Program-made: the position numbers and the translations under genes
The notes under the pieces: model-generated
The model's input: the letters and a program-made list of their open reading frames with translations, nothing else
The model's database searches: none
What the model was told of the DNA's origin: nothing
Shown here: one piece after another, positions 31,090 to 42,907 of the stretch
How the letters are laid out: the number at the start of each line of letters is the position of its first letter
How positions within the stretch are numbered: the first letter of the stretch is position 1
Origin: Leuctra nigra
Lineage: Eukaryota > Arthropoda > Insecta > Plecoptera > Leuctridae
Direction of reading: 5' to 3'
NCBI GenBank assembly: GCA_934045905.1
Contig: OW203769.1
Location: forward strand, 21,793,705 to 21,857,704
Length of the DNA stretch: 64,000 nt

Positions 31090-31740
31090 TTGGATATCAC
31101 TCGAATCAAAATAGTTCGACCATTTGACAATATATCTCTATGATTTGACAAACTCTTTTTGTTAGGGATTCGAAACGCTGTTCTGACGTTCTACGAAAAC
31201 GCTCTGTGTAACGCGTTGATGAGCGAGCCTTCGTATTGCATGTGAATTCATATGCGTTTGCAAGTTTATGTTCTACAGACCTTGAAAGAGCCGACACGAA
31301 ATGCGTCGAAGAACCAATGAAAAAGCATAAATGTCTGTAACAAGTCAAAATCTCTTGAAGTCTTGAACGACAGATTAGTGACTACATAAAATGTTGGTCT
31401 CGATGACCATGCAAACTCTTTTGTTGATCGGACAAACGGCTCCTTTTTAATTTTATGAAATTAGTGTGTACACAAAAGTAATTTAAAAAGTAAAGTAAAA
31501 ACTTCTTTATTACGGCGAGATTAAGCACTGACGGCTTTTATTCCACACCTAACCGTTTGCAGATCAATGGCATCAATTGCAAATTGCGATTGATCAACAA
31601 AATTGCAGATCAATCGGTTGAACGGTTTGACCTGGACATTGCTGGCAAAATCACAGACAACAAAAACAGAGAAAGTGCCATAGAGTATTAGATCGTCACT
31701 ATATTTTACCAGGTTGCAGAGAAACCTGTCACAGTACAAC
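31090..31740. repeat. Dispersed GCGTTGATGAGCGAGC repeat, copy 1
   Basis: AACGCTCTGTGTAACGCGTT followed by GATGAGCGAGC, and later GATCAATCGGTTGAACGGTT, recur in similar form near 37.6, 46.0 and 56.8-57.2 kb. Noncoding; family and ends undefined. Confidence 0.5.
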
Positions 31741-32384
31741 AATATGCTTTCAACAATAATATGCTGTTTTTAAAGACAGAATTGCATAAGTGAGCCTTCA
31801 ACAATGACGAAAATATTCAGCGCTGCCGCTTTAGCAGTTGCCTATCCCTAACAGATCGAATGTCAGTGACTCGATGCTGTTGTTGATGTAAGTGGAACAG
31901 GAGGAAGCATTGTGAAGGACACTTGAAGAAGAAGCCTTCATTTCGTTATTTATGTTTGCGCAATGAACCCGCTGTTGTGGCTTTGCAGTTTAAAATAACA
32001 TACAGCTTAGGTTCCAAGTACATTGCAAAACACAGAGGGATTTTACGAGGAGAGCTGATGTTTTATTTCCGAATACAAATGTATTCTTGTCAATGACAAC
32101 GACACTGCAGCGAGGCGGGTTGCGTTCAGGAGTGATGGGCAATATATCGAGTTTTTGAATCGATGCTGGAGCATTCGATATATTAGAAGAATCGATTCAT
32201 GATTCGATCTTTTGTATTTTTGAAATCCTTTAAAAAATGACGCAATGTCTCCCATGACCATCGATTTTCGACCATTTCCGTATTTTGACTTGATTTTTTC
32301 TTCAATTCTTCTTTGAAATCGATTCAAGGGGCTCACAAAAATCGATTTTTCGAATCGATTCAACGACTTTTTGTGCCCAGCTCA
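31741..32384. other. Intronic DNA with ATCGATT-rich segment
   Basis: 32129-32380 has repeated AATCGATT words between GATGGGCA and TGCCCAGC, suggesting a decayed element like those at 1751 and 52046, but no target duplication was found. Confidence 0.3.
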
Positions 32385-32545
32385 AAACTCTTTGACTGTG
32401 GATTTTCATGGTTTCCTTCAGTCGAGAGTAAAATGTTGGGAAGGTTCCCTACTTATTGGCCACGACAGCTTCCTTTCAGTTCCACACTTCCTTTTTCATC
32501 ACCCAATCATCATAATCATTCAACCGTCGCCATTCGGCTAAAAAT
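32385..32545 (+). repeat. SINE copy
   Basis: GGTTTCCTTCAGTCGAGAG, GGGAAGGTTCCCTACTTATT, GGCCACGACAGC and TCAACCGTCGCCAT follow in family order. Confidence 0.65.
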
Positions 32546-33059
32546 GTAAAAACTTCGTCAATCATCAATATAAATGTATTTCGCAATTTAGCCGTGTTAA
32601 TTTCTCATGCATGTTATCTGTCATCTTGTAACGCTGGAAGTGACCGCATCGCTGGTAGTCGGGTGTAAATATCCATGCTGTAACAAGTGTCGGAATGGTT
32701 CACGTATATGTCTTGCAATTAGCCTAATGGATCTTGATTAGCACGACTCTCAACGCATTAGCTCCGTAGCGTGCAGAGTAATGAGGGGTCATCGTGTGCG
32801 CATGCTCAGTAGGACCACATGCCAAGAACTGGGTCAAAACGTTCGCGCCAATATCCCGGACTTTTGGAACGAAACCTTCAAATTATATCAGCGCGAACAT
32901 TTTGAATGAAAGTAATTTATGGAACGTTTGTAGAACCACATTGGTAGATTCGGAGGATGCAATAAGGAACTTGGAACTAAGTGGGGAGTTACAACCTACA
33001 AGGAGCTCGAGCTCTGTGCTGATTTATTCAAATTCTGCTCAGACTCGCTGGCAGAGGTC

Positions 33060-33130
33060 ACTAGGATGATTGGGAGATGATGAGCGGAGCAAACACAAGT
33101 GGGAAGGAGGTGGTCGTGGCCTATTAGCTG
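33060..33130 (-). repeat. SINE fragment, minus strand
   Basis: GATGATTGGGAGATG, GTGGGAAGGAGG and TGGTCGTGGCCTATTAG are reverse complements of SINE blocks. Confidence 0.5.
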
Positions 33131-35149
33131 TTGCATGCCGTATCAGCCATACATGTAAATGCATCACTTAATTTGCAGTGTACCTATAGGTGATAACAAA
33201 ATATTTTTGTGCGATTAATTCTATGTTTAAAAATGAGTTATATTTGCTATGGTGTAGTCGAGGGTATACGCGGGTATATGCCGTATACCTAAAAATGGTT
33301 TTTGACTTGTAAACCCATACCCATACCCATAAATAATTGTTGGGGTCTATACGGGCGTATATACCATTTTTCGTATAAATAATGCATGTAAAGATGTTAT
33401 TTGATACAGAAAACCGCACATTCTATTGATTTGCTAAAGAAATCTTTAAAATTTTGAAATTGTAATCGTACTTGAAGCATGAAATAACTAATATTGAAGA
33501 AAATTGCACGACATTTCTGGAAAAGTGTAGAAATAAAGAAAAATCAAGGCTTTTTACAGCAAAATGTGTTTGAAGAAATCGTTACAATGCAGTACCAAAC
33601 CCGACCAAACCTTAAAGAAAATTTTCTTGGGAGCTCCGCCCCGAAAGCCCCGTATTTCCTTTGCGTATAATTTTTTTGGCGTATACCCATACATTTTTTT
33701 TATAACTACACCACTGTATATTTGTCTAATGAATTCACACATCAGCGGTGCGGAGATAGTGAATATATGTGAAGAGCTACTGCACGAGATTGCAGTATTC
33801 GAATGCAAACACACAATGCAGCCGGCAGATCAAGTTGCAGTGAAACACTACGAGTGCATTTCTAACTGTTCTGTGGGAACGAGATGCACTGACACAGTGA
33901 CACTTCATTTACAGACTCTGCTTGCCGTGGAAATGTACATGACATATCTATAGGCAATGTAACATGAAGCGGTACACATGCATTGCGAATGCATTATTTT
34001 AGTCATTTCATTTGCCACTCACAGCCAAATCAAAGTCTACTGAAGAACGTTTGTTTAACTTAGTGACATTACAACATGTAAACATTGCATCATGGTTAAA
34101 ATGAAAGCGAAATATGACCTTGAAACAATGTTAGTTATGTTTGCAGAAAATGATAGTGTTTGGAGTGTTTATTCCACGGATTAAAAGTAGCATTTCTTGT
34201 TGCCTTCACTACTGTCATTAGTACCTGCATGTTGGTTTACCTACTCCATTACCAGAGAGTGTATAACTAGTGTCTATGACTTCAAATACTTGCACTCACT
34301 GCCGAATACATTGTGTAGTGTTTAAAATCCAGTTCTCATTTTGTAAAAGTAAGTCAGTGAGATTATTCTTGCACATTTGTGAACTGAGCCACCTCTCACT
34401 GCTCTTCAAAGTGAAAGGTCTTCTTTCTGTGAACACTGTCATTGTCAACAACTCAACTCGTCACGTATAATTGGTAAAAGAGCAAACAATTCAATTTTAA
34501 TATCAAAACAACATCGGCATTCTAATAAAACTAATATGCAGAATTTAGGTACCTAATTGTGTGGTAGGGAGCAACAGAAACGCAGTGTTCTTTTTATCTT
34601 TTAGTGAGTGAAAATGGAAATTATATTGTCAGTTTCATTGCAATGAAAACAAGGTCACAAAATCAAGTTTTAGTCCAAATAACATTGATTTCAAATGATT
34701 GTTAAATATTCACAAAGTTTAAAAAGTCTCGATTTACTAATTTTGTATCTACGTTGGAACCATGAATTCTAAATACTGGGGGTCTGGTATACTTTCTCTA
34801 AAAACACGGACACACTGTCAAGTAAAAGCCGAGAGCTGGGTGAATTATCAGCTCCCTCATTGGCTGACAGCTGTCACGTGATTTTACTTGCCTCTGCTAA
34901 ACGTATTCGGCAATGCTCGAAAAAGCGGCGAGCAACTTGAGAGTGTGTGAAGGGAGTATGTCGCAAGCAAGGCAAGTGGATGACAGTTACTGAATGGTAG
35001 CACAATGAGACACAATCAGTGCCAGCTGGAAACCGCTTCCTTTTCTTATCACATAGCCATGTCGTGCTGATCACAACCAAACCGAACCGAACATAGAAAC
35101 ATACTTATTCTCATCGGCATTTGGTTGATAGTTAATGACAGACATTTGG
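33131..35149. other. Intronic DNA, nothing recognised
   Basis: AT-rich, with a CCCATACCCATA run near 33315. Scattered short open frames show no homology I can name. Confidence 0.3.
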
Positions 35150-35320
35150 CGGTGAAACTAACTGGAGGTCAGTTCAAAGCCCAGTTGGGAGACAAAATGC
35201 TGGGAGGGTTCCCTACCAATAAGTCACCCACCCACCGTCCATCCTCACATATTCTTCGTCATCTCCCAATAATCATTCATCCGTCGCCAATCGATGCGAT
35301 GTCAAATAAAATCAAGTGAG
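35150..35320 (+). repeat. SINE copy
   Basis: GGTCAGTTCAAAGCCC resembles a B box region. GGGAGGGTTCCCTACCAATA, CCATCCTCACATATTC and TCATCCGTCGCCAATCG follow in family order. Confidence 0.6.
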
Positions 35321-35639
35321 AACTGCACAAAATACGTCAGTCGATGAATCACCATCAATAAAATTGTCCGTCAATCAGGAAAGTGTCATTTCTGTTCCTG
35401 GTATATCAGTGATAACATAGCTTGCTATCGGTAAGATACCGGGTCCTGGTTGTGAGAAATCACGTGACTTGATGCACCAGGAACTTGAATAAGTTCGGAG
35501 AGATAACTGACTGATATGACGCGTTGATAGGACAGTGGCGGTTGTGGCATGAGGGGCGCGCGTCCCTTGCACAAGACGCCACTGGAGATCTTGTAATGGC
35601 TTGTAGATGAAGAACAAAACAACATTGTTTTAGTAGTCT

Positions 35640-35775
35640 TTAACGTCGTACTGTTCTGCTGCTAGGCTAATGACGACAAACGAATGATGATTGGGAGCTG
35701 ACTGAATGGATGAGGTGGATTAGAGGTGGATGTGAGCAGGGAACCCTCCCATCATTTGCCTGTCTACTGAGGTCA
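35640..35775 (-). repeat. SINE copy, minus strand
   Basis: Reverse-complement SINE blocks: ATGATGATTGGGAGCTG, GATGTGAGCAGGGAACCC and CTACTGAGGTCAGTCCC. Confidence 0.55.
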
Positions 35776-36165
35776 GTCCCAGTGGCGTAACTTCAGATTT
35801 TAGGTACCCTCGCAGGATATTTTGCAGGGCCCCTCACTATTTTTGTTGCCTACCGTAAACATATTTAATAATATGCGCATCTTTTCGTGTTAATTTTTAA
35901 TACGTGTTCAATTAGGTATTGTAAATTCAGTTAGGGGATGTGGATAATAGTGTAGGTAATAGTAAATGGTAAAATATTATAACCTTAGGTCCGATTTGGG
36001 TCTGGGGGAGGACCTCACAACAATACGCGGGTCCGGGCCGCGCAGACACTAAAATTTTTTGAATTTTACTATGTAATTTAGTGCATTTTTTAACGCGATT
36101 TAAACAGGATTTACAACTATTTTCATTATGCTCGATTATCGATATTTTTAGTTTTTGTGGTATTC
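35776..36165. mobile_element. Truncated G-run hAT-like element
   Basis: Starts CAGTGGCGTAAC. The interior GGTCCGATTTGGGTCTGGGG, ACGCGGGTCCGGG and TTTTAACGCGATTTAAACA matches 49100-49215 in the 48534-49364 copy. No right inverted end was found. Confidence 0.5.
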
Positions 36166-36574
36166 ATTCAGGCCGACTGAGTGGTATAAATCCTCCTGCC
36201 TTGGCGCTGGCGGATCGCGTGGATTCAGCCGCAGCAATTAGTCTGCTAATTAAGAGCGACTGAGCGGGTCACGTGACTGTGATAAGATTGTTCTGTGCTC
36301 CAGTTCACATTGCTCGCCCACTTACTCGCCTCCATTGAGCACGCAGCCTCTAGGCCGGGAATCAGTTGATACGTTCTTCAGATCATACAGTGTCTTGAAC
36401 CAAACTCAAAGTCACACGGATAAATATACACTGAAAAACAAACTATTTTGGGTCTAGAAATATTTTTATTGTCGCATGTTTTGAGTATTTTATAAAATTT
36501 GTAGTAAAATTTTAATATATTTTTGGTTTCCACATTGCATTTATTGGGAAAAGGAGCAAGTGGGTCAGGGGATT

Positions 36575-37090
36575 ATCCCAATGTCGAGAATCAAATGATG
36601 TGAAGGTTCACTATACTAATAGGTAGATATATAAATCGGTAATATTACCAAGCAATTTTACGGTCATATTACCGATTTTTTATTTTTTTTTTATTATTTT
36701 TTTTTAAGGTAGGTACATTTTGTATTTTATTTTTAAATTGGATTTTATAAAGTTAACACATCAAATATTGGTGGTCATTGTTCATCCATCATAATTGAAT
36801 ATTTGAATATTCAAATATCTTATGAAAGAACATGGAAATTCGTATTAGTCGTATACACTGATAATAGGCAGAGAAGTAGCTCGTAAATGAACCATCGTTT
36901 TGTACCCGAAACTCACATTTTTTTACAATATTACCAATTTTATCAGATTTTAGTAATATTCTCGGTAATATTCCCGGTAATATTACAATTTTATTAAATT
37001 AACGGTAATTTTACATCTCTACTAATAGGCCATGACCGCATCCTTACCACTTTCCATTCTAAATATTCCTTCGCCAATAGGTTAGTTGCA
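36575..37090 (+). repeat. SINE copy split by a hAT element
   Basis: GTGAAGGTTCACTATACTAA (left part) and CTAATAGGCCATGACCGC with CCTTCGCCAATAGG (right part) are two halves of one SINE, separated by 36624-37021. Confidence 0.7.
36624..37021. mobile_element. Nonautonomous hAT-type element inserted in a SINE
   Basis: Flanked by an exact 8-bp duplication CTAATAGG (36616-36623, 37022-37029). Ends TAGATATATAAAT and inverted TAGAGATGTAAAAT. The interior is rich in GGTAATATTACC words. Excision restores a continuous SINE. Confidence 0.8.
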
Positions 37091-37559
37091 GAATAATTTT
37101 TTTTATCAATGCATTATTAAAATAAATAATTAATAAATAAATAATAAATAAATATTATTTATAAATAAATAATAAATAAATAATTATGCATTATTTTATC
37201 AATAAAATAAAATAATTTTTGTGTCAAAATCAAATCATTACGCCTTTAAACTCCTATTGGTTACAAATCTACGAACTTCCCATTTTTAATCTGCTGTTTT
37301 AAATAATTAATCTTCATCGACAAATAATCTGATTGAATCTAGCAAGTGAGCCAGTCTCGATGTAACGTCTCTATTGCTGTCATTATACTTGTTTTGTTGT
37401 TAGCACGGCTAATAATGATGTTGGGATTGGCTCATCAGTAATTAGACCGTAATTACGTGTGACCTTGGATAAAATGATCAATACACAGACGCCACAGAGG
37501 CACGTTGCAGACAATAATGTCTAAATCTTGCAGACCAAGTCGAGATAGCAGAAGATGTG

Positions 37560-38300
37560 AGAAAACTAGAAGATGTTATAGAACAAATAGATGGCGAGGA
37601 GGAAAACGCTCAGTGAAACGCGTTGATGAGCGAGCACAGTGAATAGTGCAAATACTTGACCGATTGGGTGGAAAACTTGTAAAATATGAGATAATGACAA
37701 TGTTGGTCTTGAACACACTGATCTCCATGTACTTCCACTTCGTTGCGTCGATTGCGCATTGAAGTTCTTTAGCATTAGTCCCAGTGAAGTCGAAAATACA
37801 TTAAATAAAATGTTCCTTTTCAAGGTCATCAATTTATAACAGCCTTTTACACGATCTAAATCATTTCTAAAATCACTTTGAATCAACTAAATCATTACAC
37901 TAGTCATTAGTTAACAAGTTAATTAACACGTTTTAGTTACATTAGTTATAATTTGTTATAAATCCGCAAAGTTATTACAGCGGCGACATAGAAAATGTTG
38001 ACTTCACTCGCATAGCATCGATAAGCAATCCACGTGTTATATATCAGTGCTTGAACACCATGCCAAATTTGAATTCAATCCGAACATTTCGAGTTTCGAC
38101 CGATCGGAAGATTTTTAAAAAATTAACCAAATGAAGGATTTGGCTGAAACTTTGTAAAATTTGAGACAATGTTGGTTGCAATGACTTAGCAAAATTTCAA
38201 GTTCATCGGACCTACCGTTCAGAAGATATTAAAAAAAAAAAAAAAAAATCAACGGGATTTCAAAAAAATAAGGGTCTGTGAACCACAAAGATGTCTCTTT
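37560..38300. repeat. Dispersed GCGTTGATGAGCGAGC repeat, copy 2
   Basis: AACGCTCAGTGAAACGCGTT followed by GATGAGCGAGC, then GAAACTTTGTAAAATTTGAG and ACCTACCGTTCAGAAGATAT phrases, as in copies at 45.1-46.1 and 56-57 kb. Noncoding. Confidence 0.5.
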
Positions 38301-40400
38301 CGATGGTTGTCTACTTTCTAGGGTTATCAAACTCTATGTAATGTGTAATTTGTGTAAAATCAAGATATGTACTATTTTGTTTAAGATTCTACAACATACT
38401 ACTACAAAGAAATACAAATGACAGAATACTTGCGTTGAAAATATCATCAAGCTTCTCACTAAAATAGCGTAATGTCGCTGATAAAAAATCAAATTCCGCC
38501 AAGACCATCTTGCAAGATGTGATACCATGTATGGCTATCAACAGAGGCCCACATGCCATGGGGCTAAGTGGGAGATAAGACGCTCAGTTGACCTCATGAC
38601 CTGCAATTACTCTATTAAACGCTTCAACTGTCTGGCTGCTTCCTGTGTCACGTGACCTGACACGATGCAAGATGCCGACTCCACTTGACCACACGACAAG
38701 GTGGCCTCGCTCGTTCTCCGTTCAATGACAAGCTTCTCATTCTCATATCACTTTAGAAGGCCGTGAAGAACATTGGCAAAATTGACCAAAATTCCTCCCC
38801 CTACGACGTCATCAATATAGACCATAATCAAAAATGTCTGACAAGTTTCAAGTTTGTATTTACTGACATTCTTAGAATAATGTTGAATTCTTAGAGAATT
38901 TAACAGTTTTACAATCTACAAATTGCCATGAATAAAGTAAAGTAATGCATAAAACTATCTACTTGAATATTGTAAGTCTTATAATTAACTTCTTGTTTAA
39001 GTTGACTGAACTCTCCACTGACAGACGGCATTGCCATGTAAAACGCTTTGGCAACATACCTGTCAAAATATACTTTGTTTCGTTGTATCGAGCTGTAATA
39101 ATTGTCCAACACCATGTTCAAATTTTGTTTTTCATAAGGCAATGCCCACCTTCATTGGTCAATCCGTTGATTGAAGAACAGTCAATCTCAAAAACATTGG
39201 ACTATATTGTCAATCTAGGGATCAATTGTCAATGCGACAAGAAAGTTGTCTTTTTATGTGATCCCATCTCAAGTCACACGAAGTAATTGATCAGGCCACG
39301 TTTTTAACAAAAGTGAAATTACCTACCTTGTTCGTTTACCCATTGATTTCTAGCAAGATCGGTCTTTTGGTTTCACCGGAAAATAATTTACACTTCGCTT
39401 TACTGATGGATAATCTGAAAAAGAGCTTTGGTCAAAGTCTTCCATGAATTTTGAAGGCTTGCTTATCAAATCAACGCGTTCACTCGGCGTTATAAGATAC
39501 GTTATGCTAGAAACTAGGAGAGCTATATGGGAAAAGCGTTGGTAATCGAGCATTTCTCGTGCATCAATGCTGATATGTCTTTTCTGGAGCGAAAATAAAC
39601 TCATGATATGCAAAGTTATCAAACTTTTACTGGATCGATTTTAATTTCAATCTAAAATATCAATAATTCTTGAAGTTTGTGAGCGATTTCGTCGATAATT
39701 GAAACATTGTATAAAATGCTGGTCTCGCGTGCAAAATATGAACTCGATCGAACCAACAGGACATTTTCACTTATCAACCAATGTTTCTCACATATGTGCG
39801 TGAAAACTGATGCTGCGTTGGTTGATCGGTGTGGTGTAGGCGTTGCAGGCAAAAACAAGCAAGCATAAAACCAACAGGAAATGCTGCAATCGTGTACCAT
39901 ACTAACGCCTCTAACTCTTGCTACGTTCGATAGTATTAAAATACTCACTATGTATTGATATGCAAATTGCTTTGACAACGCCATTGCAAATCGCGAGCTG
40001 TGTAAATGTAGTCGAGAGCCATGGCTTTAGATACTCCTGTTATTTCACCAGTCTGGTTCATTTGAGTGTCGTAAGGTGTAAATATTAGAACAAGGCCTTT
40101 CAATCACAAAGACATGTTCATAACTAATTGTTCGCATTGTTTTAAAGTGGAATAGAATTTAGAGCTCTTTGGGCGACTCCCCAAACATTATATCTTCAGT
40201 TACTCCAATTTCAATTTCCTGTTCCAATTTTCTATTTTATGAGTCATGAAATTCGCATACCATTGTTTCAATAATAACACAATACTTGAGTTCTCTCTTG
40301 TAACTTTCCTTGTAATATTTTATATTTTGAACACTTATTATCCGTAAAACCTGCCATTTCCTCAAATATAGATTTTTTGTTTAAAATCTAAAATACGTTC
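38300..40400. other. Intronic DNA, mostly unrecognised
   Basis: 39350-39990 has AACGCGTTCACTCGGCGTT and GATCGAACCAACAGGAC phrases distantly like the dispersed repeat. The rest is AT-rich and unassigned. Confidence 0.3.
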
Positions 40401-40409
40401 TGCGGAATA

Positions 40410-40540
40410 CTGGGGGGGGGGGGGGGGGGGGGGGCTTGTGAAGGGCCTAAAACCACGTTTTCAGCAGGCCCCCTTTTTGAATCTGTGCAGTTGTATGTAA
40501 AATTTGGGTCACCTCAGCAAAGCTCCTGGCTACACTATTA
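40410..40540. repeat. Poly-G tract with flanking transposon debris
   Basis: A G run of about 22 followed by GGGCCTAAAACCACG and GCAGGCCCCC, ending AGCTCCTGGCTACACT, which looks like the right end of a GTAGCCAGG-type element. No partner end located. Confidence 0.35.
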
Positions 40541-40619
40541 TCTTCTCAAATTAATTAACTAGGTATGATAAATATTTAAATCGTCATTACTATTCATAGT
40601 ATATGAATGGTGGATGTAT

Positions 40620-40800
40620 TTCGTAACCACAACCACTACGCTACACGCACAGTCGATGCATACATGACACGGCAACAGTGAGAGTGTGCGCGCGCAGCCA
40701 TATCGCTATCACTATTGCTGTCACGTGTGCGCACGTGTCCGCAATCGTGTCCACCCACGCGCAGCCAAGATGGCGGCCAGGATGTCACATGATCCCGTAG
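40620..40800. other. CpG-rich island-like stretch
   Basis: GTGCGCGCGCAGCC, CACGTGTGCGCACGTGTCCG and CAAGATGGCGGCCAGG give an unusually CpG-dense 150 bp in an AT-rich intron. Could be a regulatory or promoter region. No adjacent exon was found. Confidence 0.3.
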
Positions 40801-41710
40801 TGCGGTCGATAAGGTCCACTTTGTAGTACGATGTTAGTAGAAAGTCACCCTTAGCGACATGGATCTAAAATAACATATTTCCATGACTGTACAATAGTCT
40901 TACTTTTTACATTTGCTATGTATTTAAATATTGAGCTTTAAATATGTGAAGGTCAGATAAGCTTATTATCAATCGAAACGTATAGTATTGATTATGCTTG
41001 AAAACTTTAATTGTGTCACAGTTTTTAGGCCTTCTTTAACCCCCCCCCTCCCCCTAATGTCACAGCTTATCACAAAATTGAATTTTGATTTTCCAAACTA
41101 TAGCCACCTTCAGTAGGTAGGTAAGTACTATCGTATTTTTCGATTTCGAAAATAAAAAATATGGAAATTTGAGTTTTGGAAGTATGACGTTACATAACTA
41201 CTTACACCCCCTCCCCCCCAAATCGCGAACGTAATTTATAGACTCAAAAAAGCCAAAGAAAATTGTTCCGGGCATTTTTTTTTTTTTTTTAGTAAAATTC
41301 TCTCTTATAAGTATCTACTAAGAGATTAGCATCTAGATTATAATAAAAAGATTAAGAGATGAAATGATACGAAGTGAAGATTGCTTCAAGTTCGAGGTAA
41401 CTATGACGTCATCACTTCACGGACGACGAGATGTTCCAAATCCTCTTTCACTTGAAAACCTCCAAAGTCCAGTTGTAATTTATGTTCCGACTTCAATGGC
41501 ATTGCATCGGGATCGTTGAAGATGTTGATAGAGGCGAGAATGCTTTGGAGAGACGGGACAAGTTGTATAGAAATCTCTTCTACACTTTTTTGACAAATTT
41601 GATTCCCCAATCCCCAATCAGTGTTGAACAATAATAATTACATGCAATAAAATAATGCAGTATGTTCATACAAGTTTTTTATGAACCTTTTTTAAATTTA
41701 GTGTACGTAA
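40801..41710. other. Intronic DNA, nothing firm
   Basis: AT-rich with C runs near 41040 and 41210. A minus-strand open frame of 76 codons (41631-41401) has protein-like composition but no family I can name. Confidence 0.3.
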
Positions 41711-41900
41711 ACTATGGCCAAAGTAAAGAGTAAAATGATACTACAGAAATTGATTGACTGGTGGTCAGGTTCCTTGACAATCAATCCTTGTTATAAGAAT
41801 GAAATCAGAGTTCATAGGACTAAAGAGTTAGATGGGATGATGACATAATTTTTGTCAGCCAATCCGTTTCTCTGGAATACCGTTTTTACTTTGGCCAAGT
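41711..41900 (+). mobile_element. Tc1/mariner-type MITE, copy 3
   Basis: TATGGCCAAAGTAAAG at the left and inverted CTTGGCCAAAGTAAAAACGG at the right. GGTCAGGTTCCTTGACAATC and AATCAGAGTTCA between them. Same family as 11131, 11576 and 44594. Confidence 0.6.
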
Positions 41901-42737
41901 AAAATCTGTTCATGGAGCAATTCATTTCCTTTATCGCTCTACACATTACAAGATGGTCACAATAACAAACATGTTGGATCGATACATAACATATGAAATT
42001 GAAACATATTAATCAGCATTTTACCAGTTTTGATTGTCAATGATTTTACTTGAAGGGAATTCTATGACTATAAAAGTGTTTAAAAAGTAACAATTCCACT
42101 TAGTACCTACATCAACAGGTATGTGATTCATGATCAAATCATGGACTTCAAATGACTCATATAAATAATGACACAACAAAACAAAGTGACTACATCAACA
42201 TCAGAGTATTTACAAGTGTCAGCATTATTGCTCATATCATATTATCAGGAATAAGGGATGTGACATCGGTTTTATTTTATTACTTTTTGTCACCAGGCAA
42301 TTAGCTATAATACCTTGCATTATTTCTGTGAAAATTTTAATTATAAAATTAAAAAAATATAATATTATTGTAAATTGTGTATTTTGTAAAAGGTTGTATA
42401 ATCCTACAAATAAATTAGTACAAGAGCAAATTATGGAGGAGCTTTAGGATTAAAATGTGACGAATCAAAAGATAAGAATTTGAGAGCAGGCTTCGAAGTA
42501 TGCTCTTGTCATTTTATCAAAAACTTTTATTGTTATAAAAATCAATGTTATTTTATTTCAATAAGGACTGTTACGGTTTCTCGTTAATATCCTGGAATGT
42601 ACACAAGAGAAAGCAAGAGAAACAGAGAATTGTAAAAAAAGGGGAAAAACATTTTTCAAAATCTAAAAAGTAGTTAAGTCATACAAAATCTGATGAGAAC
42701 CTGTCGATACCTATTTGTTCACTCCGCCATATCTAAG
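41901..42737 (+). other. Intronic DNA, nothing recognised
   Basis: AT-rich, no structure identified. Confidence 0.3.
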
Positions 42738-42827
42738 GTCGGTGACAGGCTAAGTTGAACCCTGTTTAGCATTGCCAGGTATAGGCCGGCCCATGCTAGC
42801 GCGGGCTCATCTTTGCCTGTCGCCGAC
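42738..42827. mobile_element. 90-bp palindromic element, copy 2
   Basis: Starts GTCGGTGACAGG and ends CCTGTCGCCGAC, with an internal ATTGCCAGGTATAGGCCGGC shared with the inverted copy at 29574-29663. Lies about 70 bp before the acceptor of the first RhoL coding exon. Confidence 0.7.
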
Positions 42828-42907
42828 CACATGGCAATCTCATCTGACCTCACAGCTGAGCAAAATGATTCTCAAGTGTTGACGTTGCTGTGTTGCAGGG
42901 TTGCAGG

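Noticed and set aside
33310..33335. Telomere-like CCCATACCCATA run
   Set aside because: Only three repeats and not the insect telomere unit.
35776..40540. A single 4.8-kb hAT element joining the CAGTGGCGTAAC end to the GTAGCCAGG-type end at 40.5 kb
   Set aside because: The two ends are not inverted copies of each other and no shared 8-bp flank exists.
41401..41631. 76-codon minus-strand frame with protein-like composition
   Set aside because: No family recognised, no splice sites or promoter noted, and it lies in repeat-rich intron DNA; too weak to call a gene.
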